Source: Desulfocurvibacter africanus subsp. africanus DSM 2603 (GTDB lineage: Bacteria; Desulfobacterota; Desulfovibrionia; Desulfovibrionales; Desulfovibrionaceae). From it: a stretch of 64,000 nt of DNA. Numbering within the stretch: the first letter of the stretch is position 1; every line of letters begins with the position of its first letter. The notes below the pieces were generated by a model. That model saw only the letters and a program-made list of their open reading frames with translations. It had not been told where the DNA came from and ran no database searches. Location of the stretch: positions 310,001-374,000 of the forward strand of contig NZ_AULZ01000002.1 of NCBI RefSeq assembly GCF_000422545.1, written 5' to 3'. A program made the position numbers and the translations under genes. Shown here one piece after another: positions 54,934 to 63,651 of this stretch.

Positions 54934-56859
54934 ATGATTGATCTATCTACACTTAATGAAAACCAACGAGAGGCCGTGGTCTGGGATGAGGGCCCTCTCC
55001 TTGTGCTGGCAGGCCCAGGTTCAGGCAAAACACGAGTTCTGACTACTCGAATTGCTCGGATTCTAGAGGAATCAGCAGGACAGCATTTTCGAATTCTGGC
55101 GCTTACTTTCACCAATAAGGCCGCAGCCGAGATGCGTGGTAGGGTCGAAAAACTGGTGCCAAGTGAATTTGCCCGAGTACGTCTCACCACCTTCCATTCG
55201 TATGCGGCAGAATTGCTCCAGCAGCATGGAAACCATCTCGAATTTCGTCCAGATTTCCAAATATTATCAAATGATGCAGACCGAGAAGCGTTGCTTGATG
55301 ATGTCCTTGGGCAGCTCAGAAAAGACCTGACCTACTCGCTCCCCGAGCATTTCAAAGCTGGCCAGTTGCTCCCCGCAATCACACGACTCCTTGAACAGTG
55401 TGTCCCAATAGAGCAAGTAGAGGTGTTACTCCAACAGGCCAACGTGGAAAATGCCGCTCCATTGGCTCGGGTCTATACGGCTTACCGGGAAGCATTGCGG
55501 CGGACTAACTCTCTCGATTTTCCGAGCTTGATAGCCGAGTCACTTGACCTTCTTGGGAAATACCCTTTCCTTATTAAACACATCCGCAAGGTTTTTAAGC
55601 ATATCCTTGTTGATGAGTTTCAAGACACCAACCACTCTCAGTACCGGATTCTTTCGTACATAGCCCAGCCCGACCCGTCCACACTATTTGTCGTAGCTGA
55701 CGACGATCAGATTATTTACCAATGGAATGGCGCAAGCCCTAAAAGAATACAAGCCCTGCGCGATGACTTCGGCGTCGCCGAGTTGCAGTTGCCGGAAAAC
55801 TACCGATGCCCACCGATGGTCATAGAGCTGGCAAATGCCTTGATTGAAAAAAATATGAACCGGTCGGTGGGTAAAAAGCCATTAAAAGCAGTCAAACAAG
55901 GTGAAAGTGACAACATTGTAAGGATATTCCATTTCGACTCCTTGGACGAAGAAGCTGAATGGATTGCTCTCGATATTTCACAAAGAAGCCAAGAGGAGCA
56001 AGTAAACTGCGCGGTCCTTGCACGAACGAAAAAACTGCTTGATCTGATTGGTAGTAAGCTGGAGGAGGCCGGGCTTCCGGCATATTTTGCGGCCAGGAAG
56101 AATGAGTTCAAAAGCGCGCCGTTGAGGATGTTGCACTCCATCCTTCGATTAGTGAACTCAAAGGAAGATAAACAGTCGCTAGCACGTCTTTCAAAATCTT
56201 TTTACGAACTTGAAGGCATAAGCATCGAATTGGCTCCAGTACTTTCTCGAGCATCCGTAGACGGCAAGGATTTGCTCTATTCTTGGCTTGATGAAGTAAA
56301 GCTTCGTGACGTCCTTGAGGACCGTACACGACAACTGCTTTCAATAGACATCAAACCTCTATTAAATTCATTGAATTACCGAGCATTTGCGGACAAGCTA
56401 TTTGCCTGGGCAGAAGCATGTCAAACCGAGGCACACCCCGATGAAAATGCCTTCAACGAGTTCGAGGAAGAAAAGGATGTCTGGAGAATTCTGTTGGCCG
56501 AGATAACCAAAAAATTCGAAGGCACAGATGTTGGTCTTCACCAATTGCTCCATGAATTGGACCTTACCTCCAAAACACCGCCGAAACCCCAAGAAGCAAT
56601 TCCGTGTTTCACTATCCACGCTTCCAAAGGGATGGAGTTCGGCCATGTATATCTCATGGGGTTAGTTGAGGATCAGCTTCCAAGTTGGGCCGCCGTTAAA
56701 AAAGGTGACGACTCGCTAGAGATGCAAGAGGAACGTAGAAATTGTTTTGTCGCAATCACTCGTTCCCAAGAAAGTCTTACAATGACCTATTCATCTGAAG
56801 TTTTTGGATGGAGGAAGCAACCCTCCAGATTCCTAAGAGAGATGGGGATTGCGCTTTGA
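54934..56859 (+). CDS. UvrD/Rep-like superfamily 1 helicase, GajB-like
   Basis: 641 aa, a little longer than the ~500 of reference GajB. Motifs in order: Ia AGPGSGKT (residues 26-33), LTFTNKAAAEM, TTFHSYAAELL, II DEFQDTNHSQ (near 225), III ADDDQIIYQWNGA, NYRCPP, IV region ARTKKLLD, V TIHASKGMEF, VI ERRNCFVAITRS. All SF1 helicase motifs are present. It follows the OLD-family gene by five bases and precedes hsdR, whose proposed start is 17 bases downstream. Confidence 0.88.
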   Translation: MIDLSTLNENQREAVVWDEGPLLVLAGPGSGKTRVLTTRIARILEESAGQHFRILALTFTNKAAAEMRGRVEKLVPSEFARVRLTTFHSYAAELLQQHGNHLEFRPDFQILSNDADREALLDDVLGQLRKDLTYSLPEHFKAGQLLPAITRLLEQCVPIEQVEVLLQQANVENAAPLARVYTAYREALRRTNSLDFPSLIAESLDLLGKYPFLIKHIRKVFKHILVDEFQDTNHSQYRILSYIAQPDPSTLFVVADDDQIIYQWNGASPKRIQALRDDFGVAELQLPENYRCPPMVIELANALIEKNMNRSVGKKPLKAVKQGESDNIVRIFHFDSLDEEAEWIALDISQRSQEEQVNCAVLARTKKLLDLIGSKLEEAGLPAYFAARKNEFKSAPLRMLHSILRLVNSKEDKQSLARLSKSFYELEGISIELAPVLSRASVDGKDLLYSWLDEVKLRDVLEDRTRQLLSIDIKPLLNSLNYRAFADKLFAWAEACQTEAHPDENAFNEFEEEKDVWRILLAEITKKFEGTDVGLHQLLHELDLTSKTPPKPQEAIPCFTIHASKGMEFGHVYLMGLVEDQLPSWAAVKKGDDSLEMQEERRNCFVAITRSQESLTMTYSSEVFGWRKQPSRFLREMGIAL

Positions 56860-56875
56860 AGAAGGAGACCACGGT

Positions 56876-59800
56876 TTGACGCCCGTCTCAAAATATACCG
56901 AAGACACCCTCGTCCAGCAGACCACTGCCGCATACCTGGAATCCCAGCTCGGCTGGGACTCCGTATACGCATACAACACCGAAACCTATGGCCCTGACGG
57001 AACCTTGGGGCGGGATTCGGACAAAGAGGTCGTGCTTACTCGTTACCTGCGCGAGGCACTGGAGAAGCTCAATCCAGGCCTGCCTGACTCCGCCTATGAC
57101 GATGCTGTACGCAAAATCACCTCCACCGTGGCCAGCCAGACAATGCTGGCGACCAACCGCGAAAAATACGAACTCATCACAAACGGAGTACAAGTTACCT
57201 TTCGCAATGCTGACGGGGAGCGAGTTCGGGAACGGCTGAAGATTCTGGATTTTTCCGATCCCACAAACAACCATTTCCTTTGTGTGCGTGAGCTTTGGGT
57301 CAAGGGAGACCTCTACCGGCGGCGGGCGGATATCGTCGGTTTCGTCAACGGCCTTCCGTTGCTGTTCATGGAGCTGAAGAACGTCAGCAAAGATATTCGC
57401 GCGGCCTTTGAGCAGAACTTCATGGACTACAAGGACACAGTCCCCCACCTGTTTCATCACAACGCCATAGTCGTCCTGGCCAATGGGGTGGACGCCAAGC
57501 TCGGGTCGGTCTCCAGCAAGTTTGAGCATTTCAACGACTGGAAGCGGCTGGAGGAAGACGAGCCGGGAGTCGTGGACATGGAGACCTTGCTCAAGGGGGT
57601 TTGCGACAAGCGCAATCTCATTGACCTGATTGAAAATTTTATCCTCTTTGATGAGTCCGCAGGAGAGCCGCGAAAAATTCTGGCGAGGAACCATCAGTTC
57701 CTTGGCGTGAACCGGGCGATTGAAGCCGTCCAGGACAGAGAGAGCCGCCAGGGAAAACTTGGGGTGTTCTGGCACACGCAGGGCGCAGGGAAAAGCTACT
57801 CCATCGTCTTCTTCACCCGTAAGGTGCATCGCAAGCTCGGCGGCAATTTCACCTTTGTGGTGCTTACAGACCGGGAAGACCTCGACACACAGATATACAA
57901 GACGTTTGCCGGGTGTGGGGTGGTGGATAATGACCGCGACCCTTGCCGAGCTTCCAGCGGCCAGCACCTGAGCACCTTGTTGGCAGAGCACAAAGCCTAT
58001 GTCTTCTCCCTGATCCAGAAGTTCAACCAGGAAGTGGACCCCGAGAGCAGCTACACGGACAGAAACGATGTCATCGTCATCACGGACGAGGCCCACCGCA
58101 CGCAGTACGGCACCTTGGCCCTGAACCTGCGCAATGCACTGCCGCATGCCAGTTACATCGGGTTCACCGGCACCCCCCTGTTTTCCAGTGACGAAATTAC
58201 CAGGCGTGTGTTTGGGGATTACATTTCCACATACGATTTTCAGCGGGCCGTTGAAGACAAGGCGACTGTCCCCCTTTACTACGACGCCCGAGGCGACAAG
58301 CTCGGCCTGGCTGTCGGCGACCTCAACGAAAGGATTGCCGAGAAACTGGAGGAACTGGAGACTGGCGACATAGATGTGGAACAGCGGCTCGAAAAGGAAT
58401 TGAAACGGGACTACCATATCATCACGGCCGAGAAACGACTCGATCAGGTCGCACAGGATTTTGTCCTCCACTATTCGAGGGCGTGGGAAACCGGCAAGGT
58501 GATGTTGGTGTGCATCGACAAGATTACCTGCGTACGAATGCACGAGTTGATTCTCAAGAATTGGAACCAGCGCATAGCTGACCTTGAAACGGAACTGAAA
58601 TCGGCTGCGGATGAACAGGACGAACTCTACCGACGCAGGCTGATTCAGTGGATGAAAGAGACCGTTGCCGCCGTGGTGGTCAGCGAAGAACAGGGGGAAG
58701 TAGACAAGTTCAGCAAGTGGGGTCTGGACATCAAACCCCACCGGCGCCTGATCAAAGAGGGTATTGACCTTCCCGAGTCCATGAGGAACAAGCCGCAATT
58801 CAGAAACTTGCAGCGCCTGGAAGAAGCCTTCAAGGAAGAGGAGCATCCCTTCCGAATTGCCATTGTTTGCGCCATGTGGCTGACGGGCTTCGACGTTCCC
58901 AGCCTTTCAACTCTTTACTTGGACAAGCCTCTCAAGGCCCATACCCTGATGCAGGCCATCGCCCGTGCGAACAGAGTCAACGCAGGGAAGAACAACGGCC
59001 TTATCGTTGACTATTGCGGAATCCTGAAAAACCTCCGCAAAGCCCTGGCGACCTTTGCAGGACAAGGGGATACCGGACATGGTGGTGACGGTGGCGAGAT
59101 AGAACCAGCCAAGCCTGAAGAAGAGCTTCTCGCGGACCTGTCCGAGGCTATCGCTTTTGTTCGTGCTTTTCTGGAACAAGGCGGCGCTTCATTGGATGAT
59201 ATCATCAACAAGACTGGGTTTGAAAGGAATGCCGCCATTCTCAAAGCCAAGGAAGCAGCAAACGAAAATGACCAGACCCGTAAACGATTCGAGGTAATGT
59301 GCAGGGAGGTCTTCAAGAAGTTCAAAGCCTGCATCAATGTCAAAGGCGTGAACAGTCACCGGGCCGACTATGACGCCATCAACGTAGTTTACAAGAGCTT
59401 GCAGCAGGATCGGGAGCAGGCCGACATATCCGACATCATCCGCCGTCTCCACGAAGTGGTGGATGAGGCCATCGAGACGGACTCCTCCCAGGCTGGGCAT
59501 GAAGGCGATCCATATGACATCAGTAAAATCGATTTCGATAAGCTCAGGAAGGAATTTGAAAACAGCCCAAGGCAGCGTACAACGGTCCAGAGCCTGAAAG
59601 ACGCCATTGAACGGCGAGTAAACCGCCTTCTCTTGCAGAATCCTTTGCGAACCGACTTTCAGCAGCACTATGAGGGGATTGTTGCCGACTACAACCGGGA
59701 AAAGGACCGTGCAACTATCGAGAAGACCTTCGAAGCCTTGATCAAATTTGTGCAGGCTCTCAGTGAAGAGGAATCAAGAGCAGTTCGTGAAGGGCTCACA

Positions 59801-60124
59801 GAGGAATCCCTCGCCATATTTGATCTATTGAAAAAGGACGACCTTAGTAGGGACGACATCAAGCGGATTAAAACTGTGGCCGTTGATCTTCTGGATAATT
59901 TAAAGGCTGAAAAGCTGAAAATCGACAACTGGCGAGAAAAAGAAGCAACACGCGATGCCGTCCGGACTGCAATCACAAACTTTTTGTGGGACGAAGAAAC
60001 AGGTCTCCCTGTTAATTCCTATGACGAAAATGATGTTATCCAAAAAGCTGAAGACGTCTTTACCCATGTCTTCAGAGCATATCCGACAATACCTTCTCCA
60101 TATTTTTCCTCCCCATCAGCTTGA
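56876..60124 (+). CDS. hsdR: Type I restriction-modification endonuclease/translocase subunit
   Basis: About 1,082 aa from TTG 56876, preceded by AGGAG at ~8 bases; the TTG at 56849 is in frame but poorly placed. The product then starts MTPVSKYTED, the usual HsdR start. N-terminal PD-ExK nuclease domain (RRADIVGFVNG, LFMELKN), Walker A HTQGAGKSY (~300), DEAH-like ITDEAHRTQYG, FTGTPLF, and motif VI region QAIARANRVN. Cuts unmodified DNA after ATP-driven translocation together with HsdM/S. In most strains it would lie next to hsdS; here six genes intervene. Confidence 0.93.
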   Translation: MTPVSKYTEDTLVQQTTAAYLESQLGWDSVYAYNTETYGPDGTLGRDSDKEVVLTRYLREALEKLNPGLPDSAYDDAVRKITSTVASQTMLATNREKYELITNGVQVTFRNADGERVRERLKILDFSDPTNNHFLCVRELWVKGDLYRRRADIVGFVNGLPLLFMELKNVSKDIRAAFEQNFMDYKDTVPHLFHHNAIVVLANGVDAKLGSVSSKFEHFNDWKRLEEDEPGVVDMETLLKGVCDKRNLIDLIENFILFDESAGEPRKILARNHQFLGVNRAIEAVQDRESRQGKLGVFWHTQGAGKSYSIVFFTRKVHRKLGGNFTFVVLTDREDLDTQIYKTFAGCGVVDNDRDPCRASSGQHLSTLLAEHKAYVFSLIQKFNQEVDPESSYTDRNDVIVITDEAHRTQYGTLALNLRNALPHASYIGFTGTPLFSSDEITRRVFGDYISTYDFQRAVEDKATVPLYYDARGDKLGLAVGDLNERIAEKLEELETGDIDVEQRLEKELKRDYHIITAEKRLDQVAQDFVLHYSRAWETGKVMLVCIDKITCVRMHELILKNWNQRIADLETELKSAADEQDELYRRRLIQWMKETVAAVVVSEEQGEVDKFSKWGLDIKPHRRLIKEGIDLPESMRNKPQFRNLQRLEEAFKEEEHPFRIAIVCAMWLTGFDVPSLSTLYLDKPLKAHTLMQAIARANRVNAGKNNGLIVDYCGILKNLRKALATFAGQGDTGHGGDGGEIEPAKPEEELLADLSEAIAFVRAFLEQGGASLDDIINKTGFERNAAILKAKEAANENDQTRKRFEVMCREVFKKFKACINVKGVNSHRADYDAINVVYKSLQQDREQADISDIIRRLHEVVDEAIETDSSQAGHEGDPYDISKIDFDKLRKEFENSPRQRTTVQSLKDAIERRVNRLLLQNPLRTDFQQHYEGIVADYNREKDRATIEKTFEALIKFVQALSEEESRAVREGLTEESLAIFDLLKKDDLSRDDIKRIKTVAVDLLDNLKAEKLKIDNWREKEATRDAVRTAITNFLWDEETGLPVNSYDENDVIQKAEDVFTHVFRAYPTIPSPYFSSPSA

Positions 60125-60172
60125 AGCAGGTTAACACGACTCTGATGGAGTAAAATGCATAAGTCGGGTAAC

Positions 60173-60357
60173 CTACCAGACTTCCTCCACCTCAATCTCG
60201 CCCTTCAGCAATTCCTCGACCTTTCGTATAAACGCAAGGTTTTCTTCCGCCGCTGGTTTGACCTTTTCAATGCCCGATGCCTTCTTCCCGTCCTTCTCAT
60301 AATCCTCGCCCTTGCCCCCTTCCCAGGAAACTGGACCAGTTTTTGGGAAGAGGGCAA
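60173..60357 (-). other. Orphan open frame, coding-like C-terminal remnant
   Basis: On the minus strand a frame ending KGEIEVEEVW then TAG (60173-60175) has strong coding character (charged, helical: DGKKASGIEKVK, EENLAFIRKVEELL). There is no plausible start before the hairpin at 60358-60382. It may be the tail of a broken gene. Product unknown. Confidence 0.3.
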
Positions 60358-60382
60358 CCCCGACACCTTGAAGGTGCCGGGG
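60358..60382. terminator. Hairpin between hsdR and the minus-strand micro-ORFs
   Basis: CCCCGACACC / GGTGCCGGGG with a 5-base loop and one mismatch. It is 234 bases after hsdR and 11 bases past the stop of the 68-aa gene, so it more likely ends the latter. No T-run. Confidence 0.5.
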
Positions 60383-60392
60383 CGTTTCTGGT

Positions 60393-60599
60393 TTACTCCA
60401 CGGCTCTCACCTGCGCAGCCTCATTCGATTCAGCCGCACAGTGACCATCCTCCTCTTGGCAGTTCTCTGAGAGAGTATCGCCAGCTTTGTCATCGGCATT
60501 CGTTGGCACACCCGAGGTATCGTCGGACATAGCCGCTGCCGCAAGCAGTCCCAGCGCACCGGTTACACAGCCTCCTACAAAGACCCAGAGCTTATTCAT
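60393..60599 (-). CDS. Small membrane or exported protein
   Basis: 68 aa. AGAGG precedes the ATG. A single hydrophobic helix (MNKLWVFVGGCVTGALGLLAAAAM) is followed by a polar, acidic tail with two cysteines (ENCQEEDGHC). No family recognised. It follows a 23-codon ORF, 26 bases upstream. Confidence 0.55.
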   Translation of the reverse strand: MNKLWVFVGGCVTGALGLLAAAAMSDDTSGVPTNADDKAGDTLSENCQEEDGHCAAESNEAAQVRAVE

Positions 60600-60625
60600 G
60601 CGTATCCTCTTCCTTCCGTTTGTGT

Positions 60626-60697
60626 TCAGTCGTCGAGTTGCTCCCTGACGAGTTCAAGCACGCCGATGGCGATGGCGATGATTGGCCCCCAGCTCAT
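60626..60697 (-). CDS. 23-residue micro-ORF, hydrophobic
   Basis: ATG 60697 behind AGAGAGG: MSWGPIIAIAIGVLELVREQ plus DD, then TGA. A hydrophobic N-terminal helix with a charged tail, too short for ORF lists. It could be a small membrane protein or a leader. Operon-like spacing to the 68-aa gene. Confidence 0.4.
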   Translation of the reverse strand: MSWGPIIAIAIGVLELVREQLDD

Positions 60698-60867
60698 GGG
60701 CACCTCTCTTGGTTATTTGATCCCAGGCCACTTCCAAGACGCCTCAGGCAGCAAGCCCACATGAAGCATCCCGATGGCGGCATTTTGCAGATCTGCCATG
60801 GCAGGCATGGGCAGAATGGTAGCCAGCGCATAAATTCTCCTTGCTTGGCTAATGGTTCCTGAAAACA

Positions 60868-60894
60868 GAAGGGGGAGCACCAGGCTCCCCCTTC
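60868..60894 (-). terminator. Terminator after the VWA gene
   Basis: GAAGGGGGAG / CTCCCCCTTC, a perfect 10-bp stem, starts 37 bases after the stop of the minus-strand VWA gene; TGTTTTC follows on that strand. Confidence 0.8.
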
Positions 60895-60930
60895 TCAAGG
60901 TCGTATATGTCATGATGCTCGGCAGGCCGT

Positions 60931-62520
60931 TCACCTGCGCATGAGCGCTCCTTGCAGCATCTCGAACATGGCCGGGGCCAGGTCTCCAAGCGAGCTGATG
61001 CTCCGAGCCTTGCCCGGCAGAAGGCTTTCAATGCCTGTTGACCCTATGCCGATGCCATAGACCTCCATCCCAAGCCGATTGGCTTGCTCAGTCGCATCCA
61101 GCATGCACGGGACGGAATCCGGCTCCCCATCCGTCAGGATCAGGATGAGCTTGCGCTTCTCGGAGAGTAGCAGCATGTCTTGAAGCACCCACCACAGAGC
61201 CTCGCCCATGGGAGTGCTGCCCACGGGCCTGACCAGGACACGCTCATGGACGCGTTCCCCGTGCCTGATGATCTGCCCAATGGTCGCCCATGATCCTTTC
61301 CCCCCATGATCGTCCTGGACGAATCCGGCAGGGAACGCCGTCAGGGCCACGTTGATGGCGCAGGACTTAAGCGCCTTGGCCACGGCGAAGCAGGCCTTGG
61401 TCGCCAGTTGAAGCTGCTGGGCCATGGAAGATGAGCAGTCGAGCAGAATGTGGGCGGCGGTATCGATCCCCTGCCGCGTTCCTCTCCGCCTGAACACGCG
61501 CGGATCAGCCGTTGCGATGAGGTGGAGCCTGTGCGTGTCGAGCTTCCCCCTGCGACCCGTATGGTTTCTGACAAGTGTCGTGGTTTGCAGCAGCCCGAGC
61601 AGTCGCGTCTTCAGGGCTACCGAGGCCTGACGCACCTCCTTCAGTTCATCGTTTGATAGGGGGAAGGTCGGCTTGGGCCTGGGAGTCGCCACAGTCACGC
61701 ACTGGTCCGGATTGTCAGGAATCATCTGTCCCAGGGCCTCGGCCAGAATCGAGCCCATCTCCTTGGGAAGAGAATCAGTATCGGCGTGGAGCAAATCCCG
61801 AAGACACTTTCTGGCATCGTCCGGGTCAGTCTCGCCGTCATCTTGTCCCGAGTCTTCAGCCTGACCAGAACCGCCTGGCTTGGTCGTTTGAGACGGCTGC
61901 TCCGATTCCTGGGCAAGCAGAGCAGCCAGTTGCTTGGCATATGCAAAGCCGTCCCCGGTTGACCTGCATCCGGCACGTACCGCGTCCAGGATGAACTCCA
62001 TTTGTATTCTCAGTCCGGGAAAGTAGCCGTCGATCAACCACGCCAGGTCATCCCGCTGGAAGGCCAAGGCCGGCACGTCCCAGGAGCGCACCGTCATGAG
62101 CAGCCAATTCAGGACGTGCAGGGCTGGATTGCTGGTGGCGTCTGCTGCGTTTTCGCTTCCGAAGAGGTACTTAATCAGCCAGTTGAAGTTCTGGCGACAG
62201 CCTGGGAAGAGCGCAGCCAGCCTGTTCTCCACGCGCCAGTCCTCGATTGTGTTCCAGATGTGCATTTCAAGGGGTGTAAGCTCGGCCTCCTTGAGTGCTC
62301 CGAAGTCGGTCTCTCGCAGGTGGGCGGATTCGTGGTCGATGTAACCCCTGGCCAGATTTACGAGGATCTCCGGCGCATCCAGAGGCAGGGAGGGCAGATG
62401 GATGGCCTTGCCGTCGGTGTAGGCCACCTGGCCTCCTATCTCGACCTTCACCCCGTATTTCCGGCCAAGAACGCTCGCCACCAGGGGCAGCGAGCGCATG
62501 ACCGCTTTTGGATCGTGCAT
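60931..62520 (-). CDS. CobT-like VWA-domain protein
   Basis: About 529 aa from ATG 62520 (GGGAG at good spacing); the longer frame upstream overlaps the DUF3150 gene. The front half is helical with HESAHLRETDFGAL, resembling a minimal zinc-peptidase-like HExxH-type helix seen in CobT relatives (here HESAH), and an acidic linker (GQDDGETDPDDARK). The back half is a von Willebrand A domain with the MIDAS motif DCSSSM and TDGEPD. It follows the DUF3150 gene and, further upstream, an AAA ATPase. This trio is typical of phages and integrative elements; it is not cobalamin biosynthesis. Confidence 0.82.
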   Translation of the reverse strand: MHDPKAVMRSLPLVASVLGRKYGVKVEIGGQVAYTDGKAIHLPSLPLDAPEILVNLARGYIDHESAHLRETDFGALKEAELTPLEMHIWNTIEDWRVENRLAALFPGCRQNFNWLIKYLFGSENAADATSNPALHVLNWLLMTVRSWDVPALAFQRDDLAWLIDGYFPGLRIQMEFILDAVRAGCRSTGDGFAYAKQLAALLAQESEQPSQTTKPGGSGQAEDSGQDDGETDPDDARKCLRDLLHADTDSLPKEMGSILAEALGQMIPDNPDQCVTVATPRPKPTFPLSNDELKEVRQASVALKTRLLGLLQTTTLVRNHTGRRGKLDTHRLHLIATADPRVFRRRGTRQGIDTAAHILLDCSSSMAQQLQLATKACFAVAKALKSCAINVALTAFPAGFVQDDHGGKGSWATIGQIIRHGERVHERVLVRPVGSTPMGEALWWVLQDMLLLSEKRKLILILTDGEPDSVPCMLDATEQANRLGMEVYGIGIGSTGIESLLPGKARSISSLGDLAPAMFEMLQGALMRR

Positions 62521-62536
62521 GGTCGTCTCCCGCTTG

Positions 62537-63565
62537 TTACCAGAGCCCACAATTCGGCAGTACAGGCTGAGGCCGTGCATCCGGCAGGTCCTCGGGGAAG
62601 ACAGGGCCGTCGTCGGCATCAAGGATCTCGGCGATGTCCACGGGCATGTCTTGTCCCACGTCTTGTGGGACGGTGTTGGGACAAGAGGACACCTGAGCGC
62701 ATCCGCCGGCCAGGAGCCCGTCCAGGATGGCGGCAGGAGTGCAGCCTTCGATGATCTTCTGGCCGTGCTCAATGAGCGCCTGGGGATCGCGCAGCAAGGC
62801 CACGAGCCCCTGGAGCATGAGCAGACGTCCGCCCCGTATCATTCCTCTGCGGGGCAGGCTGGCAAAGGCGGTCTGGATGAGATCGGCAATAGGTGCCACA
62901 CGGGGTTCGATGAAGGTAAGCCCCGCAAGTTTTTGCTGAATGGTTCGAAGGGGTGAGAGCGCCTTGTGGGTCACCTCTAGCTTGCCGGCAAAGCTCTTGT
63001 GCCAAGCCTCGCTTGCGGACTTGGCCACCTCGTCGAAGAGCGTGTTACCTAACCCGCGCATCTCCTCCTTAAGTCCCTCGTCAATGGGCGTATTCGTCCC
63101 CGGCGGCATAATCCGGTAGACCTGCCACGTAAATCCCAGGCGGCTTCGAACGTAGTCGGCGCTGACTGTTGAGTCGGCGATGAGCTGTTCCCAGCCGGTA
63201 TGCCTGGAAATCCACTCCTGCACCGCTTGGTCATAGCGGGAGAGGAAGTCGGTCTTGGCGGCAGCGAACTCGCTTTGGATCTTGCGCAGTTCCTCCACGA
63301 GTCCTTCCGCCTTGTCCGCAGGTATGCCCCAGCCACCAAGAAAACGGACACCATGCCGATCAAGCAGGCTCACCGCGCGAGCCTTGAGCATGCCGAAGAC
63401 CTTAAGCTCCTCGGGATTGCAGACTCGCTTGCTGCCAAGAGAGGCCAGTTCCTCGGGCGGAAGCTCTGCGCCTCCGAAGTCGGCCGGGGTGAGCTTCCTG
63501 CGGGCTGTCCAGATGGTCACGTCCAGGTTGATGGCCATGAGGCAGTCGAGAATTCTGTCGGTCAT
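62537..63565 (-). CDS. DUF3150-family protein
   Basis: 342 aa. LMAINLDVTIWTARRKLTPADFG at the N-terminus is the DUF3150 signature; GVRFLGGWGIPADKAEGLVEEL is also conserved. Largely helical; no enzyme motif. AGGAGGAAG upstream of ATG. Encoded 16 bases before the VWA gene and after the AAA ATPase gene, as in other AAA/DUF3150/VWA sets. Function unknown. Confidence 0.82.
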   Translation of the reverse strand: MTDRILDCLMAINLDVTIWTARRKLTPADFGGAELPPEELASLGSKRVCNPEELKVFGMLKARAVSLLDRHGVRFLGGWGIPADKAEGLVEELRKIQSEFAAAKTDFLSRYDQAVQEWISRHTGWEQLIADSTVSADYVRSRLGFTWQVYRIMPPGTNTPIDEGLKEEMRGLGNTLFDEVAKSASEAWHKSFAGKLEVTHKALSPLRTIQQKLAGLTFIEPRVAPIADLIQTAFASLPRRGMIRGGRLLMLQGLVALLRDPQALIEHGQKIIEGCTPAAILDGLLAGGCAQVSSCPNTVPQDVGQDMPVDIAEILDADDGPVFPEDLPDARPQPVLPNCGLW

Positions 63566-63582
63566 GTCTTCCTCCTGAAAAC

Positions 63583-63612
63583 GAAGAGAGCCCCGAGTAA
63601 GGGGCTCTCTTC
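63583..63612 (-). terminator. Perfect hairpin between the AAA ATPase and DUF3150 genes
   Basis: GAAGAGAGCCCC / GGGGCTCTCTTC, a 12-bp stem with 6-base loop, then GTTTTC on the minus strand. It can end or attenuate transcription coming from the ATPase gene. Confidence 0.8.
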
Positions 63613-63651
63613 AGGTTTGTTTCTTACGAAGATCTGGTTGATGCATTGCGG

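Noticed and set aside
56888-58846. Minus-strand open frame of 652 codons
   Set aside because: Antisense of hsdR, which has complete family motifs.
60931-62520. Cobaltochelatase subunit CobT
   Set aside because: The VWA/CobT-like domain sits with DUF3150 and a CobS-like AAA ATPase, without CobN or cobalamin genes; an element-borne module is the better reading.
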